Source: Nocardioides immobilis
GTDB lineage: Bacteria; Actinomycetota; Actinomycetes; Propionibacteriales; Nocardioidaceae
Reading direction: 5' to 3'
DNA length: 64,000 nt
NCBI RefSeq assembly: GCF_003515065.1
Contig: NZ_QXGH01000022.1
Span: forward strand, 1 to 64,000
Both the position numbers and the translations under genes were made by a program. Every line of letters begins with the position of its first letter. The stretch's first letter is position 1. Below, piece by piece: positions 53,570 through 63,491 of this stretch. The notes beneath the pieces are model-generated. The model did not search any database, had not been told where the DNA came from, and saw only the letters and a program-made list of their open reading frames with translations.

Positions 53570-54556
53570 TCAGAGGTACGCCGGCAACGCCGCCCGCACG
53601 CGCTCGGCATCACCCAGCGCGGCGAGCAGGGCCAGCAGCAGGATCCGGCCCTGACCGGCGCGCAGCGTGCCGAGTGGTACGGCGCCTGCGGCGACCAGGT
53701 CCGCACCTCCCCCGCCGCCGCCGTAGATCCCCGCCACGGGCCCGGTGTCGACGCGGGTGGTGAGCCCGACGACGACGCCCTGCCGGGTGAGGTCGGCGAC
53801 GGCCGCGACGATCGCCGGGTTGGCGTTGCCCGCCCCGGTGGCCACGAGGACGACGCCGCGCGCGCCGGCGTCCGCGAACGCGCGCAGCGCGGTCCCGTCG
53901 ACGCCCGGGTAGACCGCCGCGATGTCGACCCGCACCGACGCGATCTCGAGGAGGTCGTCCTCGAGGTGCTCCCGATGCGCCGGCACCCCGTCGAGGACCA
54001 GCCGCCCGTCGACGACCCGGCCGAGTGCCCCGCCGTCCGGCTGGGCGAAGGCCGCGGTCTGGTGGGTGTGCACCTTGCGGGTGCCGCGGGCGGCCAGCAC
54101 CAGGCCGTCGAAGGCGACGAGCACCCCGAGTCGCCGGGCCGCGGGGTCGGCGGCGACCCGCAGGGCGTCCCGGAGGTTGCGCGGGCCGTCGGCGTCGGGC
54201 GCGTCGGCCGGTCGCTGCGCGCCGGTGAGCACCACCGGCCGGTCGTCGGTGTGCACGAGGTCGAGGAGGTACGCCGTCTCCTCCGCGGTGTCCGTGCCGT
54301 GCGTCACCACGACTCCGTCGACGGCGGGATCGGCGAGTGCGGCCGCCACCTCACCGACGATGAGCGCCTGGTCGGCCGTCGTCAGCGCGGAGCTGTCCTT
54401 GACGAACAGGTCGCGCGCCTCGACGACCACCTCGCCGAGATCCAGCCCGACCACGAGCTCGCTCACGGGGTCGACGGGCTGCGCGGCGCCGTACTGGTCG
54501 AGCCGACTGGCGATCGTGCCGCCGGTGCCGAGCACGGCGATCCGCAGCGCGCTCAC
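53570..54556 (-). CDS. L-asparaginase, type I/II family
   Basis: This 328-residue asparaginase hydrolyses L-asparagine to aspartate and ammonia. The nucleophile is Thr14 in LGTGGTIAS, and the second site is Thr88-Asp89 in VVTHGTDTAEE. A lysine in KVHTHQ fits the remaining catalytic position. There is no signal peptide, so it is cytosolic. The GTG start overlaps the sirtuin stop codon (GTGA), indicating coupled translation. GGGGGGA near residue 275 is an unusual glycine run. Confidence 0.9.
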   Translation of the reverse strand: MSALRIAVLGTGGTIASRLDQYGAAQPVDPVSELVVGLDLGEVVVEARDLFVKDSSALTTADQALIVGEVAAALADPAVDGVVVTHGTDTAEETAYLLDLVHTDDRPVVLTGAQRPADAPDADGPRNLRDALRVAADPAARRLGVLVAFDGLVLAARGTRKVHTHQTAAFAQPDGGALGRVVDGRLVLDGVPAHREHLEDDLLEIASVRVDIAAVYPGVDGTALRAFADAGARGVVLVATGAGNANPAIVAAVADLTRQGVVVGLTTRVDTGPVAGIYGGGGGGADLVAAGAVPLGTLRAGQGRILLLALLAALGDAERVRAALPAYL

Positions 54557-55263
54557 CTGGCCATGCCCAGATCGCCCAGCTCCGCCAGCTCGGCCACCCA
54601 GGCCGGGACCAGCTCGCCGGCCCGACCGTGCCGCGCCTCGTGGAAGTACGCCGTGCCCTCGCTCGGGACGAGGTTGAGCTCGAGGGTGCGCGCGCCGAAC
54701 GCGCGGGCCTGCTGGACGAAACCAGCCGCCGGGTAGACCGCGCCGGAAGTGCCGATCGAGACGAAGAGGTCGCACCCGACGAGCGCGTCGATGATGGCGT
54801 CCATGTGGTGCGGGACCTCCCCGAACCACACGACGTCCGGCCGCAGCTCCCCCTTGCCGCAGGACCGGCACGGGTCGGCGTCGAGCATCGGCCCGTCCCA
54901 GGCGCAGCGGCCACCGCACCGCACGCACAACGCCGACCGCAGCTCACCATGCATGTGCACCACTCGCGTCGATCCGGCCCGCTCGTGCAGGTCGTCGATG
55001 TTCTGGGTGACCAGCGTCAGGTCGTCGCCGACCAGTCGCTCGAGCTCCGCGAGGGCGGTGTGGGCGGGGTTGGGCTCGACCGCCGCCAGCGCCGCCCGCC
55101 GGGCGTCGTAGAACCGCTGGACCGTGTCCGGGTCGGCGAGGAACGCCTCGGGGGTCGCCACGTCCTCGACCCGGTGGCCCTCCCACAACCCGTCGGCGTC
55201 GCGGAAGGTCGGCACCCCGCTCTCGGCCGAGATGCCGGCTCCGGTGAGGACGACGATCTTCAC
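54553..55263 (-). CDS. cobB: Sirtuin NAD-dependent protein deacylase (CobB type)
   Basis: This 236-residue SIR2-family enzyme removes acyl groups from lysine using NAD. GAGISAESGVPTFRD (residues 8-22), TQNIDDLH and catalytic His105 in VHMHGE are present. The Zn ligands are Cys113/116 and Cys132/135. Tyr52 and Arg55 in FYDARRAAL match the Tyr-x-x-Arg pair that favours succinyl and malonyl lysine in SIRT5-like/CobB proteins. I chose the GTG at 55263 to fit family length; the frame is open upstream. It is coupled to asparaginase. Confidence 0.92.
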   Translation of the reverse strand: MKIVVLTGAGISAESGVPTFRDADGLWEGHRVEDVATPEAFLADPDTVQRFYDARRAALAAVEPNPAHTALAELERLVGDDLTLVTQNIDDLHERAGSTRVVHMHGELRSALCVRCGGRCAWDGPMLDADPCRSCGKGELRPDVVWFGEVPHHMDAIIDALVGCDLFVSIGTSGAVYPAAGFVQQARAFGARTLELNLVPSEGTAYFHEARHGRAGELVPAWVAELAELGDLGMAR

Positions 55264-55273
55264 GACCGCGACT

Positions 55274-56038
55274 CTACGGAACCCGGTCGGAGGCTGATTT
55301 GCCGGCGACCGGCGTACGACGTCGCCGGGCCAGGTGCCACGCAGCGCACGCCAGCGCGCTGAGCGCCGTCGCGGCGACCAGGCTGTCCACCACCCCGTTG
55401 AAGGCCATCGCGTGGAAGCCATCCGGGACGCTGCGCGCGACCGAGACCAGTCCCACGAGGACGGCGATCGTCACCACCGCCGGCAGCACGGTCGGCGGCA
55501 GCACCGCAGGTGGACGCGCACCCGGCACGGTCTCGAGGGACCGCAGGTGGCGTACCGCCGCCCACACCACGATCGTCAGGCCGACGACGCCGGAGGCGTA
55601 CTGGACCCACTTGAGCCCCGGCAGCGCCCCGTGGTCGGCACGCAGCCACTCGATGTGGCGGGGACCCCACCGGCCGGGATGGGTGAAGGAGTCCCAGAGC
55701 ACGTGCGTCGCCGCACCCACCGCTGCCGCGACCGGCGTCAGCAGCCAGTCCCGGCGCGACGGGCGCGACCGCGGGGCCAGTCGGGCGCGGATCTGCGCCG
55801 GGGCCATGTCCACCACCGCGTCACGGGCCAGGAACGATCAGAGCAGCACGACCCCGACAGCCAGCACGACGTCGACGACGAGGATCCCGACGAGGCTGTG
55901 GGTCAGCTCGTAGCCACGCACCCACCACAAGAACAGCGGGATGTCCGGCACCACCGACCCCGCGACCAGCGCCGTCATCGGGAGCCCGAGCCGCCCCAGC
56001 GGCAGCACGGCCGCCGGGTGGGCGAGCGTCATCGGCAC
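55274..56038 (-). pseudogene. DUF4184 membrane protein interrupted by an in-frame TGA
   Basis: The start MPMTLAHPAAVLPLGRLGLP is typical of DUF4184 proteins, small multi-pass membrane proteins of unknown function (conserved His in THSL and VLWDSFTH). Codon 67 is TGA (55838-55840), followed in the same frame by SFLARDAVVDMAPAQIRARL, which is the expected continuation. A change from TGG (Trp) to TGA fits. The full product would be 254 residues with about 5-6 membrane helices. A GTG at 55816 could restart translation of the C-terminal part. A sequencing error is the alternative. The gene ends 10 bases upstream of the sirtuin start on the same strand. Confidence 0.82.
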
Positions 56039-56138
56039 GGGCGCAGCGTAGCGATGCCGAGCCTGACAGGCCTGTGAACGTCGACCACGACTTCGTCGCC
56101 GGGCTCGTCTACACGATCAACGCACGCAGGGATGCGCC

Positions 56139-57401
56139 TCAGGCACCGCCGACGTGCGTGACCAGCTCGACCTGCATCTCGCCGACGAGGAAGCCGAGCA
56201 CCGCGCCGACGCTGATCATCAACCACTCGTCGTCCTTGAAGATCGGCCGCATGATGCCCTCGAACTGCTCGGTGGTGAGCTGCGACATCCGGTCGGCCAG
56301 CACGTTCTCGACGTCGAGGACGGCCGCGGCGTAGTCCTCGACCTCCGGCATCTCCGGCAGGAGGGTCAGCACTCGCCGTACGACGGTCTGCTTCGCTTCC
56401 TCGTAGCGTGCGGTCCCGATCCCGAGGGCGATCAACGTCCGGGTCGGGCCGAGGTTGCGGGCCAGGACACCGTCGACCTCGCGGTGGACGAGAGCGAACA
56501 GGCGGTCCGCGCCCCCGCCGGTCAGGACAGACTCCAGGAGCGCGGACGGCTGGAAGAGGTCGGCGGCCATGATCCGCGCGTAGTCGCGGGTGATCTGGTC
56601 GCGGCTGGCGTGGAGCACCCCGTGGAACCGCTTGCCGAGGACGCGGCGGGGCTCCCGTGGGTGGAAGAGCAGGGTCAGGGCGATCCAGTCGCTCACGAAC
56701 CCGGTCACGAACCCGAACGCCGGCATGATCCACACGTTGTGCCAGAGCGCCCACGCCACCGTCTGCACGAGCCCGATCCCGAAGCCGAACACCACGCCGG
56801 TCCGGCGGAGGAAGAGCATCGAGCTGCCGGCGGTCTGCCGCATCATGTCGTTCAAGCGGTGCTTGTTGCGCACCAAGGTCGTGACCGTCAGGTAGTGCAG
56901 GTCGACGAACTGGTCGACGTCAGCGCGGACCTCGGCGATCAGCCGGTCGACGATCCCTGGCGCCTCGTGCTCGACGCGCTGGCGTACAGCGCGGCGTACC
57001 GGCTCCGGCAGTGCGTCCCACCCGCCCGGCACCGTCTGGTCGACGACCTCGCGGGCGACCTCGTCGACGGCGCGACCGAGGGGATCCTTCAGCTGGCGGA
57101 CGGCGTCCGCACCGTCGACACGGGCAAGCAGGTCCTCGGCGCGGAGCAGGTTCTCCGTCAGCAACCGGATGGTCACGGCCGCGACCTTGCCGGCCCGGCG
57201 CGGCACCAGCCCCTGCCAGCCGAACGGACCGATGCCGACGAACCGCATCGGCCGGTACAGCATCTCGATGGCCACGAGCTTGGTGACGTATCCGATCAGT
57301 GCCGCGATCAGCGGCATCGACGCGTAGACGTACCAGTGCTCGCTGACATCGGCGTGGATCTCCGCCCACGTCTGGATCCCGGCGACGAGGTCGGGACTCA
57401 C
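56139..57401 (-). CDS. DUF445 family membrane protein
   Basis: This 420-residue protein has an N-terminal helix and YVTKLVAIEMLYRPM block, the PFGWQGLVPRRAGKVA motif that defines DUF445, a long helical middle that may coil, and further hydrophobic helices near 205-245 and at the C-terminus (MISVGAVLGFLVGEM). The family function is not known. The stop is upstream of a gap of about 100 bases to the DUF4184 gene. Its ATG overlaps the stop of the next gene upstream (ATGA), pairing the two. Confidence 0.85.
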   Translation of the reverse strand: MSPDLVAGIQTWAEIHADVSEHWYVYASMPLIAALIGYVTKLVAIEMLYRPMRFVGIGPFGWQGLVPRRAGKVAAVTIRLLTENLLRAEDLLARVDGADAVRQLKDPLGRAVDEVAREVVDQTVPGGWDALPEPVRRAVRQRVEHEAPGIVDRLIAEVRADVDQFVDLHYLTVTTLVRNKHRLNDMMRQTAGSSMLFLRRTGVVFGFGIGLVQTVAWALWHNVWIMPAFGFVTGFVSDWIALTLLFHPREPRRVLGKRFHGVLHASRDQITRDYARIMAADLFQPSALLESVLTGGGADRLFALVHREVDGVLARNLGPTRTLIALGIGTARYEEAKQTVVRRVLTLLPEMPEVEDYAAAVLDVENVLADRMSQLTTEQFEGIMRPIFKDDEWLMISVGAVLGFLVGEMQVELVTHVGGA

Positions 57402-58036
57402 TCCCCCGTCTCCGCGCGGTGGGCCGCCCAGAGCTGTGCGCCGAGGTCGGACAGCGCCAGGCCCTGCCGGTGCACGCGGGCGCCGAGAGGGCCCCTGCTG
57501 GCGGCGCGGATCGCGTCGAGCACGTCGGGGTCGGCGAGGAGGATCTCGTAGTCCTCGGGGTGGTCGTCCCGGGCGGGCGTCACCGCCAGGAGGCCGGCAG
57601 CGACGAGTCGGGTGACGTACAACGGGGTACGACGGACGAGCGTCACCCCTCCCTGCCGCCCGATGAGGGACGCGTTGCGCAGCCCGAGATGTACGTCGTC
57701 GGGTCGGCGCGGCTCGATGTGGACGAGCGGGCTCCAGCCCCGGCTGCCGAGGGCAGCAATGATCCGGGCCTCGTCCGGCACGAGCCGGCCCACAAGGTCC
57801 TCGAACAGCGCCGACTCCGCGTCGCCGGACGACTGCAGCGCGCCGCGTTCGAGGAGCGTCCCGAGGCGCTCGAGCGCCGGAGCCAGGTTCGACTCCCGGC
57901 GCACGAGCGTCACCGCCGTACCCGACGCCGGCACGCCGAGCAGCCGCCTTCCCCCTCCCTCCGCGAGTCGCGCGGTGGCTCGGAGCAGGGCGACACTCGT
58001 GCCCACCAGTGGGCGCAGATCGTCGACCGCCGTCAT
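57398..58036 (-). CDS. Abi-alpha-like (DUF4393-type) protein
   Basis: This 212-residue protein resembles the Abi-alpha/DUF4393 family in the LFEDLVGRLVPDEARIIAALG block and the terminal LSDLGAQLWAAHR segment. The middle (SLIGRQGGVTLVRRTPLYVTRLVAAGLL) looks like a winged-helix or ligand part. Family membership is by pattern only. Some Abi-alpha relatives are associated with phage defence in Gram-positive bacteria, but nothing here proves this. It is translationally coupled to the DUF445 gene, so the two may form one membrane-linked unit. Confidence 0.5.
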   Translation of the reverse strand: MTAVDDLRPLVGTSVALLRATARLAEGGGRRLLGVPASGTAVTLVRRESNLAPALERLGTLLERGALQSSGDAESALFEDLVGRLVPDEARIIAALGSRGWSPLVHIEPRRPDDVHLGLRNASLIGRQGGVTLVRRTPLYVTRLVAAGLLAVTPARDDHPEDYEILLADPDVLDAIRAASRGPLGARVHRQGLALSDLGAQLWAAHRAETGE

Positions 58037-58040
58037 CGCA

Positions 58041-59393
58041 TCAGCCCAGGACCGCCTTCTCGAGGGCGGTCAACGCCTCGTCGAGGTGGACCAGCATCCG
58101 CTGCAGGTGCGGGAGAGCCCGTCGGTCACCGACGATCCCGAACGTCATGAGGTCGTCGTACCGCGTCAGGGTCACGTTCATCGCCTGCGCCTCGGAGATC
58201 ATCGACACCGGGTAGATGTCGGTCATCCGCGCGCCGTTGTAGTACAGCGGCCGGTTGGTCGCCGGCACGTTGGAGATGATCAGGTTGAACGGGTGTCGCG
58301 GCAGGGCGGTGATGCCGGTGAAGGACGAGAGGACCGCCCCGCCCATGATCAGCTTGCTGACGGCGAGCACCTCCGCGACGGACATGCTCGAGAACCGTTG
58401 CTTCGCGGTCCGTGTCTGATCGGCGATCGACCCGAGCCGGGCGGCTGGATCGTCGACGGCGGTGGCGAGGTCGCAGAGCATCGCCCCGAACGCGTTGCCC
58501 TCTCCGTCGGCGATCGCTTCACCCGGGCGTCGCACCGAGACCGGCACCATCGCGATGAGAGAGCGGTCGGGAAGAAGGCCGAGCTCGTCGAGGTAGGCAC
58601 GGAGCGCACCGCCGGTCATGGCCAGACCGACGTCGTTGACGGTGCACGACGCTGCCGAGGCCACCGCCTTCAGGCGCTCGACCGGCCACTGGTCCCCGGC
58701 AAACCGGCGGGCGCCGCCCACCTTGACGTTCAGCGGTGACGGCGGCGCTTCGAACGGGACCCTCGAGTTGGCGTCGCGCGACATGTGTACCAATGAGCGC
58801 ACGACAGAGACGCTCCGGCCCACCGGTGCCAGGCTGATCGAGGGCGACTGCTGGGTCGGCCGCTCAGCCGCCTGTGGCCGCGCAGCCCAGGGCGGGATGC
58901 AGCCGCGGACCTCAGGATCCTCCGTGAGACTGCCGAGGACGTGCTTCGCGAGCGACATCCCGTCGGCGATCGCGTGGTGTGTCTTGAACGCAGTGGCGAA
59001 CCGTCCGCCCTCGAGACCCTCGAAGACGTGGAACTCCCACAACGGCCGCCGACGGTCCAGCGGCACGCCGTGCTGGACCGCGACCGCCTCGAGCAGCTCG
59101 CGGACCCGGCCCTGGCCAGGCAGTGCCGAGTGTCGGACGTGGTGATCGATCTCGACCGGCTCGTCCTCGACCCAGCGCAGTGTCGAGGGAGAAAGAGCAG
59201 TGCGGGCGGGACGTCTCCGGAAGACCGGTTTCAGGTCCTCGTGGGACAGCAGGTGCTGGAAGTAGTCCGCCACCCACTCGTCGGCGTCGCACCCGTCCGG
59301 CGAGCGGTAGAGCTGGAGCGTGATGACCTGCGCCGGCCTGCTCGGTGCTTCGCCGAGCAGAAACATGGCGTCGCCCATCGCGATGTTGTTCAT
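58041..59393 (-). CDS. Wax ester synthase/diacylglycerol acyltransferase (WS/DGAT)
   Basis: This 450-residue bifunctional acyltransferase makes triacylglycerol and wax esters from acyl-CoA. The active-site motif HHAIADG is at residues 139-145, with PLW (residues 117-119) before it, and the family block NLIISNVPA sits near the C-terminus. I chose the ATG at 59393 (MNNIAMGDAMFLL) because GGGAGG lies 7 bases upstream and family proteins start this way. An operator-like palindrome lies 32 bases further upstream. It points to neutral lipid storage, common in actinobacteria. Confidence 0.9.
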   Translation of the reverse strand: MNNIAMGDAMFLLGEAPSRPAQVITLQLYRSPDGCDADEWVADYFQHLLSHEDLKPVFRRRPARTALSPSTLRWVEDEPVEIDHHVRHSALPGQGRVRELLEAVAVQHGVPLDRRRPLWEFHVFEGLEGGRFATAFKTHHAIADGMSLAKHVLGSLTEDPEVRGCIPPWAARPQAAERPTQQSPSISLAPVGRSVSVVRSLVHMSRDANSRVPFEAPPSPLNVKVGGARRFAGDQWPVERLKAVASAASCTVNDVGLAMTGGALRAYLDELGLLPDRSLIAMVPVSVRRPGEAIADGEGNAFGAMLCDLATAVDDPAARLGSIADQTRTAKQRFSSMSVAEVLAVSKLIMGGAVLSSFTGITALPRHPFNLIISNVPATNRPLYYNGARMTDIYPVSMISEAQAMNVTLTRYDDLMTFGIVGDRRALPHLQRMLVHLDEALTALEKAVLG

Positions 59394-59425
59394 GGCTGTC
59401 CTCCCGGTCCCGCGCCCCATGGCCG

Positions 59426-59449
59426 AGATTCGTCTACACTATCGAATCT
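59426..59449. promoter_or_regulatory. Candidate operator between WS/DGAT and hydrolase genes
   Basis: AGATTCG-N10-CGAATCT is a perfect 7-bp inverted repeat with spacing usual for TetR-type dimers. The flanking 59449-59475 stretch is unusually AT-rich (TAGGTTAGAAAAAGATAGGTAA) in pieces, fitting a promoter. It can govern both divergent genes. No regulator is encoded next to it. Confidence 0.55.
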
Positions 59450-59523
59450 AGGTTAGAAAAAGATAGGTAACGAACGCCACACGACGGGCTGCACCACGCG
59501 TCCGAGCAGGAAGGGCCGCGACC

Positions 59524-60354
59524 TTGGAGATCACCAGTCCGCCCGCGCCAGGGCCGCGTCATGATGCTCCCGACCACGTGCTGCTCCTCCACGGCATGGG
59601 TTGCGGCCCCTGGGTCTGGCGGGAGGTAGTGGCGGGCCTGCCGGCCCACATCACCGCGACGGCCGCAGTCATCGCCGGGCATCGGGAAGGGACGAGACTG
59701 GCACGACTGTCCGGTCGAACCGCACCGGAGCAGATGGTCGACGACCTCGAGCGCCAGATCGACGAGCTCGGCGTGGACCGCCTCCACATCGTGGGCAACT
59801 CCCTAGGTGGCTGGCTGGCGCTGCGGCTCGCAGAACGGCGTCGTGCGCTCAGCGTGCTCTGCCTGGCGCCGGCAGGCGGCTGGCGGCCCGGGTCGCTCGG
59901 CGAGCGGATGGTCGTCTCCCGCTTCGTCGTGGGTCACCGCGTGGCACGACGGCTACACCGACAGCCGGGGCTGCTCGCCAATCCGCAGGTACGGCGCGCC
60001 GTACTCTCCCCCGTCGTGCAGGACCCACGGCGCGTCACACTCGCCGACGCGCAGCACTTCGTCCACGACATGGCCGAGTGCCAGGCCCTGCGCGCCGCGC
60101 TGGGCTCTGCCGGGGCACGCCAGCTCAACGCCGTCCTCTTCGTCGATGCGCCGGTGACCATCGCCTGGTCCACCGAGGACCGCGTGCTGTCAGGACCGTG
60201 GGCACGAGAGGGCTTCCAGCACCTCGCGGCCGAGCAGCTCGAGATCCCCCGCGCCGGCCACGTCCCCATGCTCGACGTGCCCGACGTCGTCGCCGGCCTC
60301 ATCCGCGAGCGGATCTCCGCACCGCCGGCCCAGGCGGGCGCAACCGGACCGTGA
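59524..60354 (+). CDS. Alpha/beta hydrolase (serine-type)
   Basis: This 276-residue alpha/beta hydrolase has the oxyanion motif LLLHGMGCGPWVW, Ser nucleophile in VGNSLGGWLAL and a catalytic His in RAGHVPMLDVP; the acid is probably the Asp of STEDRVL. There is no signal peptide. It may be a lipase/esterase acting on products of the neighbouring acyltransferase. The start is TTG at 59524, with AGGAAGGG 8 bases upstream; no ATG in frame gives a family-like end. Confidence 0.78.
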   Translation: MEITSPPAPGPRHDAPDHVLLLHGMGCGPWVWREVVAGLPAHITATAAVIAGHREGTRLARLSGRTAPEQMVDDLERQIDELGVDRLHIVGNSLGGWLALRLAERRRALSVLCLAPAGGWRPGSLGERMVVSRFVVGHRVARRLHRQPGLLANPQVRRAVLSPVVQDPRRVTLADAQHFVHDMAECQALRAALGSAGARQLNAVLFVDAPVTIAWSTEDRVLSGPWAREGFQHLAAEQLEIPRAGHVPMLDVPDVVAGLIRERISAPPAQAGATGP

Positions 60355-60359
60355 GGACG

Positions 60360-61111
60360 TCAGGCGCCCGCAGTCACCGGCTGCGGGAGGCCGACGACGC
60401 CGAGGGACGCGTTCGCTCGCCGACAGGCAACCGACATGGCGACGAGGAACACGGAGTAGGCCGTGAGCGCCAACCAGAACACGAACACGCCGTTCCACGC
60501 GAACGGACCGGTCTTGAAGAAGTAGGCCAGCACGTCAGGGATGAAGGCGAAGGCGACGAGCAGGTTGAGGTATCCCAGCCACCGCGGGAACACGCGCGAA
60601 CCGTCGCGAAGGATCGCGACCGCGATCGCGACGTTCTGCACCATGAAGGGCGTGATGCCCGTGAAGAGGAGGAGCCAAGCGGTGTCGTTGAGCAGCACGA
60701 TGTCTCCAGGATCCCGGTCCGCACGGAACGCCGCGATCGCGAAGATCAGCTGCGGGAACATGTTGATGATGACGGTGGTGGCCGCGGCCATCAGCTGCGT
60801 GAACGCCATCAGCGGCACGCGACCCTCCATCCGCAGCATGTGGACAGAGATCAACGCCAGCATCGGAAGCATCAGGACGACGCCGATGGAAGAGACCACG
60901 AAGCCCGCCATCACCCGGTTGGGGTCCTCGGTGAAGAACGCGACGACGTCGGGCGAGCTGGAGGACGGGCCCATCGGAAGTGGCAGCATGCCGCTCACCA
61001 GCCAGCCGGTCAGGGTGACGACGAGTGCCGCCGGGCCGCCGAGTGCTGCGTAGTCGAGGATGCGCTTCATCTGGCCGTTCCCATCTCCTCGGGCGGTGCG
61101 GTCGGCGGTGC

Positions 61112-61115
<4 letters not shown>
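60360..61115 (-). CDS. Multi-pass membrane protein of unknown function
   Basis: This 251-residue protein has six or so hydrophobic helices (first at PAALVVTLTGWLVSGML, last at FVFWLALTAYSVFLVAMSVA). I do not recognise the family with confidence; proteins of this shape occur in mycobacteria near lipid and steroid genes. The GTG at 61115 overlaps the LLM gene stop (GTGA), which makes translational coupling likely; an ATG at 61070 starting MKRILDYAALGG is an alternative start. Confidence 0.6.
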
Positions 61116-62164
<1,049 letters not shown>

Positions 62165-62192
62165 TGGTTGTTCCTTTCGTGTCAGCTGTGGT

Positions 62193-63491
62193 TCAGGGCC
62201 ACAGCAGTACGGAGAGGGCGAGCGGCACCATCAGGGCCCAACCCTCGAAGATCACGCGCCGACGAGCGGCGCACGCTTCAGCTCGATCGACGTCGATGGT
62301 TGCCATCTGCTCGACCTCCTCAGGGGGCCACGCACTCCGACGCGTCGCCCTCGCGACGTGCCGGACTCTGGGGGCAGGGGATTTGCGAGCGCCTCGGACC
62401 GCGCGCGGGTCGTCGTGCGGCGCCTTGCAGAACACCAGCGGGTTCTTCCGGGGCGACGTGTCGAACGGTGAGGCCCACTGCTCTGGTGGGACGAACCCCT
62501 CGATGCACTCCGGCGGGTCGTCGAAGTTGGCCAACGAGAGTCGAACCGCCTTGTCGTCGAGCGCAGGCATGGTCACCGACTGGACCGTCGCGACGGCGAG
62601 CGGGTAGTCGCTGAGGATCTGCCTGAGGTACGGGTCGTACAGGTTGAGGACTCTGGACACCGTGTTGGTGGCCGTCAACAGCGGTGGGAGGTCGGTCTCC
62701 AGGTCGTCCAGCAGCACATTGGTGGTGTCGGCGAACTCGGGACCGCGATCCAGCAGAGCACGGATGTCCGCGTCGCCGGCCCGCAGCTCTGCGGTGACCT
62801 GGGCGAGGTTCTGGGTGAGGCGTCCGATGTTCTCCGACTTCCCGTTGATCGTCTCGAGCAACGGGCCGGCGTCCCTGATCAGGGCGGCGGTCTGTTCGAA
62901 GTTGGCGTCGGCGAGGGAGATGAACTCGGCGCTCGCGTCGAGGATGGTCTGCAGCTCGCCCGTCCTGCCGTTCAGCCCTGCGCTTGTCTCCCGCAGCAAG
63001 GTCGCGAGCTGCTTCTCGTCCAGGCTCTCGACCAGCGCGTAGACGTTGTCGAGCACCGGTCCGATCTCGACTGGTGCCGAAGTGCGCTCGAGCGGGATCA
63101 GGTCGCCGTCCGCCAGCGTGGCGTCCTCGGCCTCGCCGGACTCCACGGGCACGAGGTCGACGTACTGCTCGCCGACCGCCGATCTGCTGTGGATCTCCGC
63201 GCTGACGTCCGACGGGATGTCGGTGTCGGTGGCCAGGTTGAGACGCGCGACCAGACGGTCGCCCTTGACCTTCATCGACTTGACCTTGCCGACCGGGTGG
63301 CCGAGATAGGTCACCTCGGCCCCTTCATAGAGTCCGGCTGCCTGCCGGAACTCCACGTCGACCTCGTAGCGCTGGAAGCCCAGCGTCTCGGGAACCCGGA
63401 GGAACGTCATCGCGAGCGCGACGATCCCGATCACGGAGGCAATGCCGAACGCGATCAGCTGCTTCTTGATGAGTGGCGAGGCGCCCTTCAT
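62193..63491 (-). CDS. MCE-family lipid importer subunit (last of cluster)
   Basis: This 432-residue protein has an N-terminal transmembrane helix (LIAFGIASVIGIVALAMTFL), an MlaD/MCE domain at about 38-120 (EVDVEFRQAAGLYEGAEVTYLG) and a long helical DUF3407-like region to about 330. The C-terminus is unusual: a basic stretch, then a second hydrophobic helix ending GWALMVPLALSVLLWP at the stop. Mce subunits form an extracytoplasmic channel for lipids or sterols. Position at the end of the overlapping mce run suggests the MceF-like member. The helix pair could instead reflect a frame extension of the gene into a small downstream membrane protein. Confidence 0.8.
   Translation of the reverse strand: MKGASPLIKKQLIAFGIASVIGIVALAMTFLRVPETLGFQRYEVDVEFRQAAGLYEGAEVTYLGHPVGKVKSMKVKGDRLVARLNLATDTDIPSDVSAEIHSRSAVGEQYVDLVPVESGEAEDATLADGDLIPLERTSAPVEIGPVLDNVYALVESLDEKQLATLLRETSAGLNGRTGELQTILDASAEFISLADANFEQTAALIRDAGPLLETINGKSENIGRLTQNLAQVTAELRAGDADIRALLDRGPEFADTTNVLLDDLETDLPPLLTATNTVSRVLNLYDPYLRQILSDYPLAVATVQSVTMPALDDKAVRLSLANFDDPPECIEGFVPPEQWASPFDTSPRKNPLVFCKAPHDDPRAVRGARKSPAPRVRHVARATRRSAWPPEEVEQMATIDVDRAEACAARRRVIFEGWALMVPLALSVLLWP

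Noticed and set aside
55838..55840. Selenocysteine at the TGA in the DUF4184 gene
   Set aside because: No SECIS-like hairpin is evident right after the codon, and the expected residue there is tryptophan in a membrane segment. A TGG-to-TGA change is simpler.
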